Assembly (NCBI RefSeq): GCF_027924605.1
Contig: NZ_AP027042.1
Location: forward strand, 1,341,524 to 1,405,523
Length of the DNA: 64,000 bases
From: Dyella sp. GSA-30
GTDB taxonomy: Bacteria; Pseudomonadota; Gammaproteobacteria; Xanthomonadales; Rhodanobacteraceae
Reading direction: 5' to 3'
The notes under the pieces are model-generated. The model did no database searches, was not told the origin of the DNA, and was given only the letters and a program-made list of their open reading frames with translations. Positions 7,991-16,949 of the stretch are shown here, piece after piece. The translations under genes were made by a program, and so were the position numbers. Each line of letters opens with the position of its first letter. The first letter of the stretch is position 1.

Positions 7991-9092
7991 GCTCGGCCCG
8001 CTCGCGTGCGGCCTGCTGGCGTTGTGCTGCCGCCTGCGCATCGTAGTCTGGAGAAAACTCATCCCAGCCCTGGGTGTGCCTGAGCACCAGCTGCGCCAAG
8101 CTGTCGATCTGCGCGGCGCTGTCGTTGAGGCACGGGATGTAGCGCAGTTCGCTGCCACCGGCTTCGACAAAGAAATCGCGGTTCTGCATGGCGATTTCTT
8201 CCAGGGTTTCCAGGCAGTCGACCGCGAAACCCGGACAGACGACGTCGAGCTTCCTGATGCCGGCACCCGCCAGTTCGCGCACGGTGGCATCGGTGTACGG
8301 ATGCAGCCAGCGCTCGCGCCCCACGCGCGATTGGAAGCTCACGACCAGTTGTGAGGCATCGAGCTTGAGGCGCTCGCGCAGCAATCGTGCCGTCGCCTTG
8401 CACTGGCAGTAGTAGGGGTCGCCTGCTTGCAGATAGCGCTCGGGAATGCCATGGAAGGAAAGCAGCAGCTTTTCGCCGCGGCCGTTCGTCGCCCACCATT
8501 GCTCGATGCTTTGCGCCAGCGCTTCGATATGCGCGGGATCGTCGTGATAGTCGTTGACGATGCGCAACTCCGGGGGCCAGCGAAGTTTTTTCAGGCTGTC
8601 GGCTACGGCATCGAGCACCGATCCGGTCGAGGTAGCCGAGTATTGCGGATACATCGGCAGCACCAGCAGGCGACGTACGCCTTCGCCTTGCAGCCGCTCG
8701 ATCTGCGCGGCGACCGAGGGTTGGCCATAACGCATGGCCAGCCCGACCACGACCGGCCCGGGCCGCAAGGCCGCCAATCGCTGCTGCAAACCTCTGGCCA
8801 CGGCCTCGCTGCCGGTACGCAACGGAGAGCCTTCCGGTGTCCAGATGCGTGCGTACGCGTGTGCCGAGCGTGCCGGTCGGATGCGCAGAATGACGCCGTG
8901 CAGGATCAGCTTCCAGAGCCAGCGCGGGTATTCGATGACACGAGGATCGCCAAGAAACTCAGCGAGATAGGGGCGTACGGCTTTGGCCGTAGGTGCCTCG
9001 GGTGTGCCAAGGTTCACGAGTAGTACGCCAGCCTTCATCGGCCGGTCATGGGAATAACCGGCCAGGCCGGTATAGTCATTGGTTGAAGGCAT
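7974..9092 (-). CDS. hemH: Ferrochelatase
   Basis: HemH inserts Fe2+ into protoporphyrin IX to give protoheme, the last step of heme synthesis. The protein is 372 residues with the family landmarks GVLLVNLGTPEAPT, FLGDPRVIEYPR, LPMYPQYSATSTGS, the metal/proton His in LLSFHGIPERY, and late CPGFAVDCLETLEEI. The N-terminal 18 residues before MKAGVLLVNLG may not be translated (alternative start at 9038). The Ala/Arg-rich tail overlaps the downstream hydrolase. Heme supply links it functionally to the cytochrome oxidase and heme A genes further along the window. Confidence 0.96.
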   Translation of the reverse strand: MPSTNDYTGLAGYSHDRPMKAGVLLVNLGTPEAPTAKAVRPYLAEFLGDPRVIEYPRWLWKLILHGVILRIRPARSAHAYARIWTPEGSPLRTGSEAVARGLQQRLAALRPGPVVVGLAMRYGQPSVAAQIERLQGEGVRRLLVLPMYPQYSATSTGSVLDAVADSLKKLRWPPELRIVNDYHDDPAHIEALAQSIEQWWATNGRGEKLLLSFHGIPERYLQAGDPYYCQCKATARLLRERLKLDASQLVVSFQSRVGRERWLHPYTDATVRELAGAGIRKLDVVCPGFAVDCLETLEEIAMQNRDFFVEAGGSELRYIPCLNDSAAQIDSLAQLVLRHTQGWDEFSPDYDAQAAAQRQQAARERAERARAG

Positions 9093-9221
9093 CGCGTCGC
9101 CGTGACTATCGAGTCAGGGCAACGAGTCTGCCATAAGCCGCCCCGTCCGCCGCGTGGCAAGGTTGTCGCAGCGCGCGCCGGGTCGGCTGACAAAGATCCG
9201 ATTCAACGTAAGGAGTCCTCC

Positions 9222-9908
9222 ATGTCGTTCACATCGCTGCGCCGCTGCTTGTTCCTCGTACTGCTGATGTTGCCCGCGCTTGCCGTCCACGCCGAAGACC
9301 CGCCGCTCAAGCGCGCCGAGAACGCCGTGCGCGTGATGCGCGAGATCATGGAGGCGCCGGACAAGTCGATTCCTACCGATCTGCTCAAGGAAGCGCACGC
9401 CATCGCCGTCATTCCGGATATGGTCAAGGCCGGCCTGATCTTTGGCGGCCGCCGGGGTGAAGGCCTGATTTCGGTCAAGAGCCCGGACGGCACCTGGTCC
9501 AACCCCAGTTTCGTCACGTTGACCGGCGGCAGCATCGGTTTCCAGGCGGGCGTGTCCTCGACCGACGTGATCCTCGTGTTCCGCACCCAGCGCGGCGTGG
9601 ATTCGATCGTCAACGGCAAATTTACCCTCGGCGCCGATGCCTCGGCCGCGGCCGGTCCGGTGGGTCGCACCGCCACCGCCGCGACCGACAGCCAGCTCAA
9701 GGCCGAGATCTACTCCTACTCGCGCTCGCGCGGCCTGTTCGCGGGTGTGGCGCTGGATGGCTCGGCACTGCGTATCGACTATGATGCAAATGCGGCCATT
9801 TATGGCTCGGGTGTCACTCCCAGGCGCATTTTCGAAGGCGGCGTAACCAACGTTCCCGGCCCGGTCGTCGATTTCCGCGACCGCCTGGAGGAGTACACTC
9901 AGCGCTGA
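9222..9908 (+). CDS. Secreted lipid-binding SYLF (Ysc84) domain protein
   Basis: The 228-residue protein has a signal peptide (cleavage likely after LPALAVHA) and then a SYLF/Ysc84 domain. Typical pieces are AHAIAVIPDMVKAGLIFGGR, RGEGLISVK, SIGFQAGVSSTDVILVF and YSYSRSRGLFAGVALDGSAL. Eukaryotic relatives bind phosphoinositides; bacterial ones are periplasmic or outer-membrane associated with unknown roles. AAGGAG lies 7 bases before the ATG, which decides the start over a GTG/ATG upstream at 9102. It is followed by tatABC after about 80 bp. Confidence 0.92.
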   Translation: MSFTSLRRCLFLVLLMLPALAVHAEDPPLKRAENAVRVMREIMEAPDKSIPTDLLKEAHAIAVIPDMVKAGLIFGGRRGEGLISVKSPDGTWSNPSFVTLTGGSIGFQAGVSSTDVILVFRTQRGVDSIVNGKFTLGADASAAAGPVGRTATAATDSQLKAEIYSYSRSRGLFAGVALDGSALRIDYDANAAIYGSGVTPRRIFEGGVTNVPGPVVDFRDRLEEYTQR

Positions 9909-9991
9909 ATCGGAAAGACCGGGCGCCCCAGCAGCCTCATCCTGGGGCGATACGTTTTCCGGATTGATTCCGTTTTCCAAGGTCATCTTTC

Positions 9992-10222
9992 ATGAGCATT
10001 TGGCATCTCATCATTCTGTTGGTCGTCGTCGTGCTGCTGTTTGGCACCAGCAAGTTGCGCAATATCGGTTCGGATCTCGGTGGCGCCGTACGCGATTTCA
10101 AAAAGGGCCTGGATGGCGACGAAGCCGCCAAGGCCAAGGCTGCCGAAGAGCGCCTGAAGGCCGACCCGCCGGTCGAGACCACGCAGACCCAGCGCGAACG
10201 CGACACGTCCGACACCAAGTAA
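9992..10222 (+). CDS. tatA: Sec-independent protein translocase TatA
   Basis: This 76-residue protein has one N-terminal helix (residues 4-18, [14 protein letters not shown]), the FGxxKL hinge in form FGTSKLRN, an amphipathic helix ([16 protein letters not shown]) and a charged tail. It forms the variable-size pore of the Tat pathway that exports folded proteins with twin-arginine signals. It is first in a tatABC operon with spacing of 16 bp to tatB and a 14-bp overlap between tatB and tatC. Confidence 0.97.
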   Translation: MSIWHLIILLVVVVLLFGTSKLRNIGSDLGGAVRDFKKGLDGDEAAKAKAAEERLKADPPVETTQTQRERDTSDTK

Positions 10223-10238
10223 AGCGGATCGCAGTCTT

Positions 10239-10637
10239 ATGATCGAGATCAGCTTCGGCAAGCTGGTGCTGCTCGCGCTTGTCGCGCTGATCGTGCTTGG
10301 ACCGGAAAAACTCCCTCACGCGGCGCGTACGGCAGGCACGCTGTTGCGTCGTGTGCGTGCGGGCTGGGACAGCGTACGCGCCGAGGTCGAGCGCGAGCTG
10401 CAGGTCGAGGAAATCAAGCGCCAGGCGCGCGAGGCCGCCGCGAAGGCGGAAGCCGCACAGGCCGAACTCGATGCCACCTTGAAGAAGGTGCGCGACATCG
10501 GAGCGGAGATTCCGCCCAAGGCACCTGTCGAAGAGAAACCGGCCAGCGAACCGGTGGCATCGGTGACCCACGAGACGCCGAGTGAAACCCATACCGGCAT
10601 CGAGCCGGGCAAGGACTCCCCGCATGGCAGCACCTGA
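10239..10637 (+). CDS. tatB: Sec-independent protein translocase TatB
   Basis: The 132-residue protein has the TatB pattern: MIEISFGKLVLLALVALIVLG with the Glu3 typical of TatB, the LGPEKLPHAAR hinge, a long charged amphipathic helix (residues 25-90) rich in Glu/Arg/Ala, and a flexible Pro/Glu/Thr tail. TatB with TatC forms the receptor for twin-arginine signal peptides. It lies between tatA and tatC, overlapping tatC by 14 bp. Confidence 0.97.
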   Translation: MIEISFGKLVLLALVALIVLGPEKLPHAARTAGTLLRRVRAGWDSVRAEVERELQVEEIKRQAREAAAKAEAAQAELDATLKKVRDIGAEIPPKAPVEEKPASEPVASVTHETPSETHTGIEPGKDSPHGST

Positions 10638-11385
10638 GCTACCCGGGCCGGAACTGGAAGGTCTGCAAGAAGGCCTGTTCTCGCACCTGATCGAGCTGCG
10701 CTCGCGCCTGCTCAAGGCGGTCGTGACCGTATTGCTGGTGCTGCTGGCGTTGGTGCCGTTCGCCAATCACCTGTATTCGGAGCTGGCCGCGCCCCTGGTC
10801 GCGCGACTCCCGCAAGGCGCGCACCTGATCGCCACCGAGGTCGCCAGTCCGTTCGTGACGCCGCTGAAGCTGGCCTTTTATACGGCGCTGTTCATCTGCA
10901 TGCCGATGATCCTGTATCAGCTGTGGGCGTTCGTCAGCCCCGGTCTCTACAAGCATGAAAAGCGTCTTGCACGGCCCTTGCTGGTGGCGGCGCTGTTCCT
11001 GTTCTATCTCGGCTGCGCGTTCGCTTATTTCCTGGTCCTGCCCGCCGCGTTCCGCTTCCTCACCGCGGTGACCCCCGCAGGCGTGGAGATGATGACGGAC
11101 ATCACGCACTACCTCGATTTCGTGATGCTGATGTTCTTCGCCTTCGGGTTCTGCTTTGAAGTACCGGTGGCAGTAGTGATCCTGGCCGCGATCGGCCTGG
11201 TAAACATCGAGAAACTCAAGGGTGCGCGCCGCTACGCGGTAGTCGGTGCGTTTGCGATCGCGGCCTTCATCACGCCGCCGGACATCGCCTCGATGATCAT
11301 GCTGGCGGTGCCGATGTGCCTGTTGTACGAGCTTGGGATATTGGCCGTGCGGTGGTTGGTGCCGGCGAAAGAGGCGGCTCCGTAG
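10624..11385 (+). CDS. tatC: Sec-independent protein translocase TatC
   Basis: The 253-residue protein has six membrane helices and the signature motifs SHLIELRSRLLK near residue 20, FYTALFICMPMILYQLWAFVSPGLYKHEKR and the loop FEVPV. TatC binds the twin-arginine signal. The start at 10624 is preferred because the TatC N-terminus MAAPELPGPELEGLQEG leads straight into the conserved FSHLIELR; a GTG-like start at 10582 would overlap tatB further. It is the last gene of the tat operon and faces convergent ctpA across a REP doublet. Confidence 0.97.
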   Translation: MAAPELPGPELEGLQEGLFSHLIELRSRLLKAVVTVLLVLLALVPFANHLYSELAAPLVARLPQGAHLIATEVASPFVTPLKLAFYTALFICMPMILYQLWAFVSPGLYKHEKRLARPLLVAALFLFYLGCAFAYFLVLPAAFRFLTAVTPAGVEMMTDITHYLDFVMLMFFAFGFCFEVPVAVVILAAIGLVNIEKLKGARRYAVVGAFAIAAFITPPDIASMIMLAVPMCLLYELGILAVRWLVPAKEAAP

Positions 11386-11448
11386 GAGCAGGTGAAGATG
11401 AGTGAGAAGAGCGTGGTATCCACGGTTTTACCTCAACTCTTCTTACAT

Positions 11449-11555
11449 CGTCATTCCGGCGCAGGCCGGAATCCATCCCTCAAGGTAGCCGCTTGCTAAA
11501 GGCTGCCTGACGAGCGATCACTGAGGGATGGATCCCGGCCTTCGCCGGGATGACG
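11449..11555. repeat. REPIN-like doublet, family 1 copy A
   Basis: CGTCATTCCGGCGCAGGCCG starting at 11449 and its inverted counterpart ending GGCCTTCGCCGGGATGACG at 11555 form two short palindromes in opposite orientation. The flanks TCCATCCCTCA (to 11482) and TGAGGGATGGA (from 11522) are also complementary, so the whole 107 bp can fold as one long hairpin. It lies between convergent tatC and ctpA, the favoured site for REP elements. Related units are at 34846-34875 and 38215-38340. Confidence 0.88.
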
Positions 11556-11584
11556 AGTAGTTAGGGGCGTCTAAAAATCCGACC

Positions 11585-12928
11585 TCAATGCTTGCTCGGC
11601 ACAGCCCCAGCCGCAGGATTCCTGAGCGAAAGCCCCTTCAACACATTCAACGCCTGCGACAGGGCATAGTCTTCCGTCGCCAGCTTGGCGTTCTCGGCGC
11701 TGCCGTCGTTGTCGATGTCCTTGCTGGCATCGGCGTTTTCGTTGGCCAGATGATTGTGCAGGTCGGCTTCGGAACCGATCAGCACCGGCGCACTGTCGGC
11801 CTTGTTGACCGCCAGATCGGCCAGGGCGATGTCCGGCTTGATGCCTTCGGCCTGAATCGACGTGCCGGCCGGGGTGTAGTAGCGCGCAGTGGTGATCTTG
11901 ACGGCATGATCGGCATCGAGCGGCAGCACGGTCTGCACCACGCCCTTGCCGAACGTGCGACGTCCGATGATCAGCGCGCGGTGGTTGTCCTTCAGTGCGC
12001 CGGAGACGATTTCGGCGGCCGATGCCGTGCCGTTGTCGACCAGCACCACCATCGGCGCGCCGTTGATCAGGTCGCCCGGATGCGCGGTGAAGTTGAGGTT
12101 GGAATCCTGCAGGCGGCCACGCGTGGTGACGATGGTGCCCGAATCGAGGAAATCATCGCTGACACCGACGGCGGCGGTGAGCAGGCCGCCCGGGTTCGAG
12201 CGCAGATCGAGTACCGCGCCTTTTTGTGCGCCGTTCTTCTTGATCAGTTCGCCAAGCTTCTTTTCGAGGTCGGGCGCAGTGTCGTCCTGGAACTGGCTGA
12301 TGCGGATATAGGCGTAGCCGGGCTCCAACTGCTTGACCTTTACGCTCGCGACGGAAATCTTTTCGCGCGTCAGCGGCACGTCGATGGGCTTATCGGATTT
12401 CTCGTGAAGAATGGTCAGCACGACCTTGCTGCCGGGATCGCCGCGCAGCTTCTTGAACATGTCGTCGATGTTTTCCGAATCGACCACTTTGCCGTCGATC
12501 TTGACGATGATGTCGCCCGGCTTGATGCCGGCACGGGCCGCCGGCGTATCGTCGATCGGTGCGACGATGCGCAGCGTGCCGTCGACCTGCAGTACTTCGA
12601 TCCCTAAGCCGCTGTACTGGCCGGTGGTGTCTTCGCTCAGCTCGGCCAGGCCGTCCTTGTCCAGGTATTCGCTGTGCGGATCCAGGCCGGTGAGCATGCC
12701 GCTGATGGCCGCTTTCATCAGGGTCTTGTTATCGACTTTTTCCACATAGGCCTGGCGCACGATTTCGTAGACGCGGCTGAACATGCGCACGTCGTCGACG
12801 TCGATGCGATCGGGTACGGCGGTTGTCGCAGCCTTGGCCGGGCCGTCGCTGTCGGCGGGGGCGGTCTGTGCGTGGAGCACGGGCGCCGCGAGCAGCAGGG
12901 CAAGCAGGCTTTTGGGAGGAAACCGCAT
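11585..12928 (-). CDS. ctpA: Carboxyl-terminal processing protease (S41)
   Basis: The 447-residue protein has a signal peptide (to about residue 20, VLHAQ), a helical N-terminal part with GMLTGLDPHSEYLD, a PDZ domain (about 100-185, including TPAARAGIKPGDIIVKIDG) and the S41 catalytic core. Catalytic Ser303 is in DNGTASAAEIV and Lys328 in RTFGKGVVQT, with the DLRSNPGGLL motif before them. CtpA-type enzymes process or degrade periplasmic proteins, including cell-wall hydrolase systems. The next upstream gene on the same strand encodes EnvC, about 100 bp away, so the two are likely one unit, a common pairing in proteobacteria. Confidence 0.95.
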   Translation of the reverse strand: MRFPPKSLLALLLAAPVLHAQTAPADSDGPAKAATTAVPDRIDVDDVRMFSRVYEIVRQAYVEKVDNKTLMKAAISGMLTGLDPHSEYLDKDGLAELSEDTTGQYSGLGIEVLQVDGTLRIVAPIDDTPAARAGIKPGDIIVKIDGKVVDSENIDDMFKKLRGDPGSKVVLTILHEKSDKPIDVPLTREKISVASVKVKQLEPGYAYIRISQFQDDTAPDLEKKLGELIKKNGAQKGAVLDLRSNPGGLLTAAVGVSDDFLDSGTIVTTRGRLQDSNLNFTAHPGDLINGAPMVVLVDNGTASAAEIVSGALKDNHRALIIGRRTFGKGVVQTVLPLDADHAVKITTARYYTPAGTSIQAEGIKPDIALADLAVNKADSAPVLIGSEADLHNHLANENADASKDIDNDGSAENAKLATEDYALSQALNVLKGLSLRNPAAGAVPSKH

Positions 12929-13032
12929 GGATGACTCCAGGTTACAAAGGGTGCCGAATAAGGAGCATACGCTCCCGGGGTGAGATGAAAGACCGCATGA
13001 TGCCGCCGAAATTCACCCGAATCACGAGTCTA

Positions 13033-14223
13033 TCAGCGCTGCCGGCTCAGCCAGCTGCGCGGGTCGACTGGCTTGTTGTTCTGCCTCAGCTCGAAATAGA
13101 CGCCGGTGTTCACGCCGGTGGGCGCGGAGGCCGTGCCCACGGCCTGGCCGGCATCGACCTCATCGCCGACGCCGCGGAGCAAGGTCTCATTGTTGCCATA
13201 CATGCTCATGATGCCGCCGCCATGGTTGAGGATCAGCAGCATGCCGTAGCCGCGTAGAAAGGCCGCGTATATGACGCGACCGCGCGCGACGGCGCGCACT
13301 TCGCTGCCGCCATTGGCCTTGATCAGCACGCCGTTACCGTAGGTGTTGACCACGCCGCTGGCCGGCCACGGCAAGTTTCCGCGTATGTTGGCCGTGCCCT
13401 TGCCTGAAGGTGTCGGCGCGATCGGGTTGGCGCGTGCGGCCCGCTCGGCTTCGCGCGCGGCATCGTCGATGGCCTTTTGCAGCTTGGCGACCAGATCGTT
13501 GAGCGACTGTTCGTTCTGCTTGAGCGCCGCGAGCTTTTGCGCCTGGTCCTTGTATTGCGCATCGGTCTGCGCGACCAGTTTTTGCTGTTCGCTGCGTTGC
13601 TGCTGCAATTGTTTGGCTTGCTGTTCGCGTTGCGAACGGGTGTCCTTCAATGCCTGCTGCTCGGTCTGGATCGAGGCCTCCAGATCCTGCAGCTTGGCCA
13701 GGTCGCCCATCAAGGTCTGCACGCGCTGGAGCCGGTCCTCCTGGAAATACTGCGAATAGACCAGCGCTTGCGCGATCCGCGCGATGTCCTGGTCGCCCAG
13801 CAGCAGGCGCATGTCCGAGCCACGGCCCAACGTATAAGTGGCACGCAGCAGGTCGGCGATCGCGGCCTTCTGGTTGTCCAGGTTCTTTTTCAGTTCGGCG
13901 CGTTGCTGTTCGAGCTGGTCGAGTTGTTTCTGCTTATCGGCCAGCGCCTGATCGGTTTCGCGCACAGCACGGGCAGCGCTTGCCACCGCATTGGCACGCT
14001 TGGCCAATTCGGCATTGGCACTGTCGCGCTTGGATGCGGTGTCTGCTTGTTCCTTGGCCAGCGCCTCCATCTTGGCGCGGATATCCGCAAGTTTTTTCTG
14101 CGCGTCCGCCTGTTCGCTCTTGCTCTTTTCCTGTGCGGCAAAAGCTGGCGTCACGATGACGAGGCTCGCCACGATGGCAAGCGGCGAGAGAAGTCGAAAG
14201 ATCGAACGGGCAAGGTCGCGCAT
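13033..14223 (-). CDS. envC: Murein hydrolase activator EnvC
   Basis: The 396-residue protein has a signal peptide (cleavage near TPAFAAQ), a long coiled coil of two antiparallel parts (about residues 30-250, rich in Gln/Lys/Ala/Leu) and a C-terminal LytM-like domain (about 285-396). The LytM domain lacks the catalytic His of active enzymes: the HxH motif is replaced within GVYFELR. That is the normal state for EnvC, which activates amidases at the division septum rather than cutting murein. The start at 14223 gives the signal peptide at the N-terminus; the longer frame from 14298 adds an unlikely Pro-rich leader. It precedes ctpA. Confidence 0.93.
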   Translation of the reverse strand: MRDLARSIFRLLSPLAIVASLVIVTPAFAAQEKSKSEQADAQKKLADIRAKMEALAKEQADTASKRDSANAELAKRANAVASAARAVRETDQALADKQKQLDQLEQQRAELKKNLDNQKAAIADLLRATYTLGRGSDMRLLLGDQDIARIAQALVYSQYFQEDRLQRVQTLMGDLAKLQDLEASIQTEQQALKDTRSQREQQAKQLQQQRSEQQKLVAQTDAQYKDQAQKLAALKQNEQSLNDLVAKLQKAIDDAAREAERAARANPIAPTPSGKGTANIRGNLPWPASGVVNTYGNGVLIKANGGSEVRAVARGRVIYAAFLRGYGMLLILNHGGGIMSMYGNNETLLRGVGDEVDAGQAVGTASAPTGVNTGVYFELRQNNKPVDPRSWLSRQR

Positions 14224-14318
14224 GGGGGGATTATCTCCGAGCCGTGACCCAAGCGGGGAGACGTCCGGGTATTCGGGGGGTAACATCGGGCGACCCACTC
14301 CCCTAAGGACAGTGCAGG

Positions 14319-16457
14319 ATGAGTCGACGCATCGGCCTGGGCATCCCGTGTCTGGCCAGTTCGGCCTGGATGCTCGCCTTGTTGGCGGGTAATGCGCATG
14401 CCGACGACCCGGTGACCACCTCGACCCTGCCGGCCGTGCAGGTCAATGCGATACGCCTGGGAATTCCGCCGTTCGATGTACCCGCGTCGATCAGCGAGAT
14501 CGACGTCTCCCCCGGTCATGCCGGCAAACCCGGCGTGAATCTGTCCGAAGCACTGGTCGGGGTGCCCGGTGTGCTGGCGCGTGACCGGCAGAATTATGCG
14601 CAGGACGAACAGATCTCGATCCGCGGCTTTGGTGCGCGTTCCACCTTTGGCGTGCGTGGCGTGCGGGTTTATTCCGATGGCATTCCCGGCACCATGCCTG
14701 ACGGTCAGGGGCAGGTCTCGCATTTCAGCATGGACTCGGCCGATCGCGTCGACGTGCTGCGCGGGCCGTTTTCGGCGCTCTACGGCAATTCGTCCGGTGG
14801 CGTGGTGCAGATGTGGAGCGCGGACGGCACCGATCCGGCGCAGACCCGGTTCGGCGTATTCGGGGGCAGCAACGATACCTATCGCGTTGGCGCCTCGACC
14901 CGTGGCATCGACGGGCCGATGAACTACAACGTGGCCGTGTCGCACTTCCAGACCAACGGCTACCGCGACCACAGCAAGGCCGAGCGCGAATCGGGCAATG
15001 CCAAGCTGGGCTTCGATCTGGGCGCGGGGCGCAAGCTCACCTTAGTGGTCAATACGGTGTCGTTGCCCAGTGCGCAGGATCCGCTCGGCCTGACCAAGGC
15101 GCAGTTCGAGGCCGATCCGCGCCAGGCCATTGCATCGGCGTACCAGTTCAACACGCGCAAGAGCGTCCATCAGGTACAGGGCGGCGCCATCTACGAGCAG
15201 TCGCTGGGCGAAAACGATCAGCTGCGTGCCATGGGCTACTACGGCAACCGCGATGTGCAGCAGGTGCTGTCGATTCCTCAGTCGGCGCAGATCAACCCAC
15301 TGAGCGCCGGTGGCGTGGTCGATCTTTCCGGCAACTACGGCGGTGTCGATACGCGCTGGACACATCGCGGCGAGCTGGCAGGGCGCCCGTTGGAGTTCGT
15401 GCTCGGCGTCAATTACGACGCGCAGGATCAGCATCGCCAGGGTTTCAACAATTTTGTCGGCAATATCCTGGGCGTCACTGGGGCACTGCGCCGCAACGAA
15501 GACGATAAGGTATGGAACCTGGATCAATACGCTCAGGTGTATTGGCAGATCGCCGAACGCTGGTCGTTGCTGCTGGGCTTGCGTCATAGCGTGGTGCACT
15601 TCATCTCGCAGGACCGCTTTATCACGCCCACCAATCCGGACGACAGCGGCAGCGCGCGCTACACCGCCACTACGCCGGTGGGCGGCGTGGAGTTCCGGCC
15701 TGCAGATAACCTGCGCGTCTACGCCAGTTTCGGCCGCGGCTTCGAAACCCCGACCTTCAACGAACTGGGCTATCGCGCCGACGGCGGCTCCGGCCTTGCC
15801 TTCAATCTGCAGCCCTCGAAAAGCCGCAACAGTGAGCTGGGCATGAAGTGGCAGGCGACCCAGGGCCTTGCTCTGGAGGCCGCGGTTTTCCGCGCCGATT
15901 CCCGCAATGAGTTGGCGGTGGTACGCAACGTCGGGGGTCGCTCCAGCTATCAGAACATTGGCCGCAGCCGGCGCCAGGGCGAGGAGCTTTCGCTGCACGG
16001 TGACCTGGGCAAAGGCTGGCGCATGATGCTTGGCATGACGCATGTGCAGGCGACGTTCCGCACACCTTTCATGACCTGCGTCACCAGCGGCTGCACAATA
16101 CCCAATACGCCGGTGCGCGCCGGCGCGCGTATCCCTGGCGTGCCGGAAAACTACGGCTCGCTGCGCGTCGAGCGTGGCGGTGACATGGGGTGGACCTATG
16201 GCGCGGAAGTGACAGGCGTAGGGAGCGTCACCGTCGATGACATCAATAGCGGCCAGGCGCCGGGCTACATGCTGCTGGGGGCGGACGTGGGCTACGGCCT
16301 GCCGGTGGGCAGTTCGAAGCTGCATCTGAGCGCACGGGTCGACAACCTGCTCAACCATCGCTATGCGGGCTCGGTGATCGTCAACGAAAGCAATGGGCGC
16401 TTCTATGAACCGGGCCCGAGTCGAGGCTTCATGTTGGGCGCACAGCTCGAACTTTGA
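14319..16457 (+). CDS. TonB-dependent outer-membrane receptor, FecA/siderophore-like
   Basis: The 712-residue protein has a signal peptide (ending near NAHADD), a plug domain (about 45-165, with QISIRGFGARSTFGVRGVR, DRVDVLRGPFSALYGNSSGG) and a C-terminal beta-barrel built of amphipathic strands. The plug motifs match receptors of the ferric siderophore/citrate class. It runs divergently from envC. No Fur box was identified by eye in the 95-bp gap upstream. The ligand is unknown; a metal chelate is most likely. Confidence 0.92.
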   Translation: MSRRIGLGIPCLASSAWMLALLAGNAHADDPVTTSTLPAVQVNAIRLGIPPFDVPASISEIDVSPGHAGKPGVNLSEALVGVPGVLARDRQNYAQDEQISIRGFGARSTFGVRGVRVYSDGIPGTMPDGQGQVSHFSMDSADRVDVLRGPFSALYGNSSGGVVQMWSADGTDPAQTRFGVFGGSNDTYRVGASTRGIDGPMNYNVAVSHFQTNGYRDHSKAERESGNAKLGFDLGAGRKLTLVVNTVSLPSAQDPLGLTKAQFEADPRQAIASAYQFNTRKSVHQVQGGAIYEQSLGENDQLRAMGYYGNRDVQQVLSIPQSAQINPLSAGGVVDLSGNYGGVDTRWTHRGELAGRPLEFVLGVNYDAQDQHRQGFNNFVGNILGVTGALRRNEDDKVWNLDQYAQVYWQIAERWSLLLGLRHSVVHFISQDRFITPTNPDDSGSARYTATTPVGGVEFRPADNLRVYASFGRGFETPTFNELGYRADGGSGLAFNLQPSKSRNSELGMKWQATQGLALEAAVFRADSRNELAVVRNVGGRSSYQNIGRSRRQGEELSLHGDLGKGWRMMLGMTHVQATFRTPFMTCVTSGCTIPNTPVRAGARIPGVPENYGSLRVERGGDMGWTYGAEVTGVGSVTVDDINSGQAPGYMLLGADVGYGLPVGSSKLHLSARVDNLLNHRYAGSVIVNESNGRFYEPGPSRGFMLGAQLEL

Positions 16458-16949
16458 GCGCTGAATGTTGCCTTGGGGTTAAGAGAAAGCCGTCCCGAAA
16501 GGCGAGTTCAACCCCGAGCAAACAGCTCCTAACGATCTGTTCAGGACTGTTGCGTCGCAGCGTCAACAAATAAATCGTAAGTAATTACGAATTGGGCAAG
16601 GCAAAAATGATGCTTTGCCGCGAAACGGTGCGATTATTGGAACGATCCAATTGACTGTTAGCACGTGATTAATTCCACACTGCATTGCGACTTTGGTCAT
16701 TCATGGTGCAAGTGCGCGCAAACCTTTACATCGATCGTCGAGAGATGTTGCGCGAAGGTTTTGTGAATTCGAATTTAATTACGCCCATCAGCTACTTAGG
16801 TCGAAAGTAATGGACTTGTGAGCTGAGCATTAAAGTGGAAGACTCAGGCTGCACTTGTCCGGCGTTTAGCTGTTCTTAATCCCCATTAAGAGCCGGACAA
16901 GCCCCCAGGGGCGAGCAGATCGCTCTACAAATAAAGAGAGGACATTTCC
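16458..16949. other. AT-richer intergenic region upstream of the second TonB receptor
   Basis: This 492-bp gap holds no convincing gene. It is clearly less GC-rich than its surroundings, with stretches such as TCGAATTTAATTACG near 16770 and the dyad CGTAAGTAATTACG near 16577. Its last 100 bp contain a strong hairpin (16854-16901) described separately. I could not fix a promoter by eye with confidence. Confidence 0.6.
16854..16901 (+). promoter_or_regulatory. Long bulged hairpin in the 5' untranslated region of the TonB receptor
   Basis: CTTGTCCGGC (16854-16863) pairs exactly with GCCGGACAAG (16892-16901). Inside, TCTTAAT (16874-16880) pairs with ATTAAGA (16885-16891) around a CCCC loop. This yields a 17-bp stem with one 10-nt bulge on the 5' side. 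It ends 48 bases before the start codon of the receptor and just before a GAGAGG ribosome site. It could control mRNA stability, attenuation or bind a regulator as DNA; no known riboswitch class was recognised. Confidence 0.65.
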
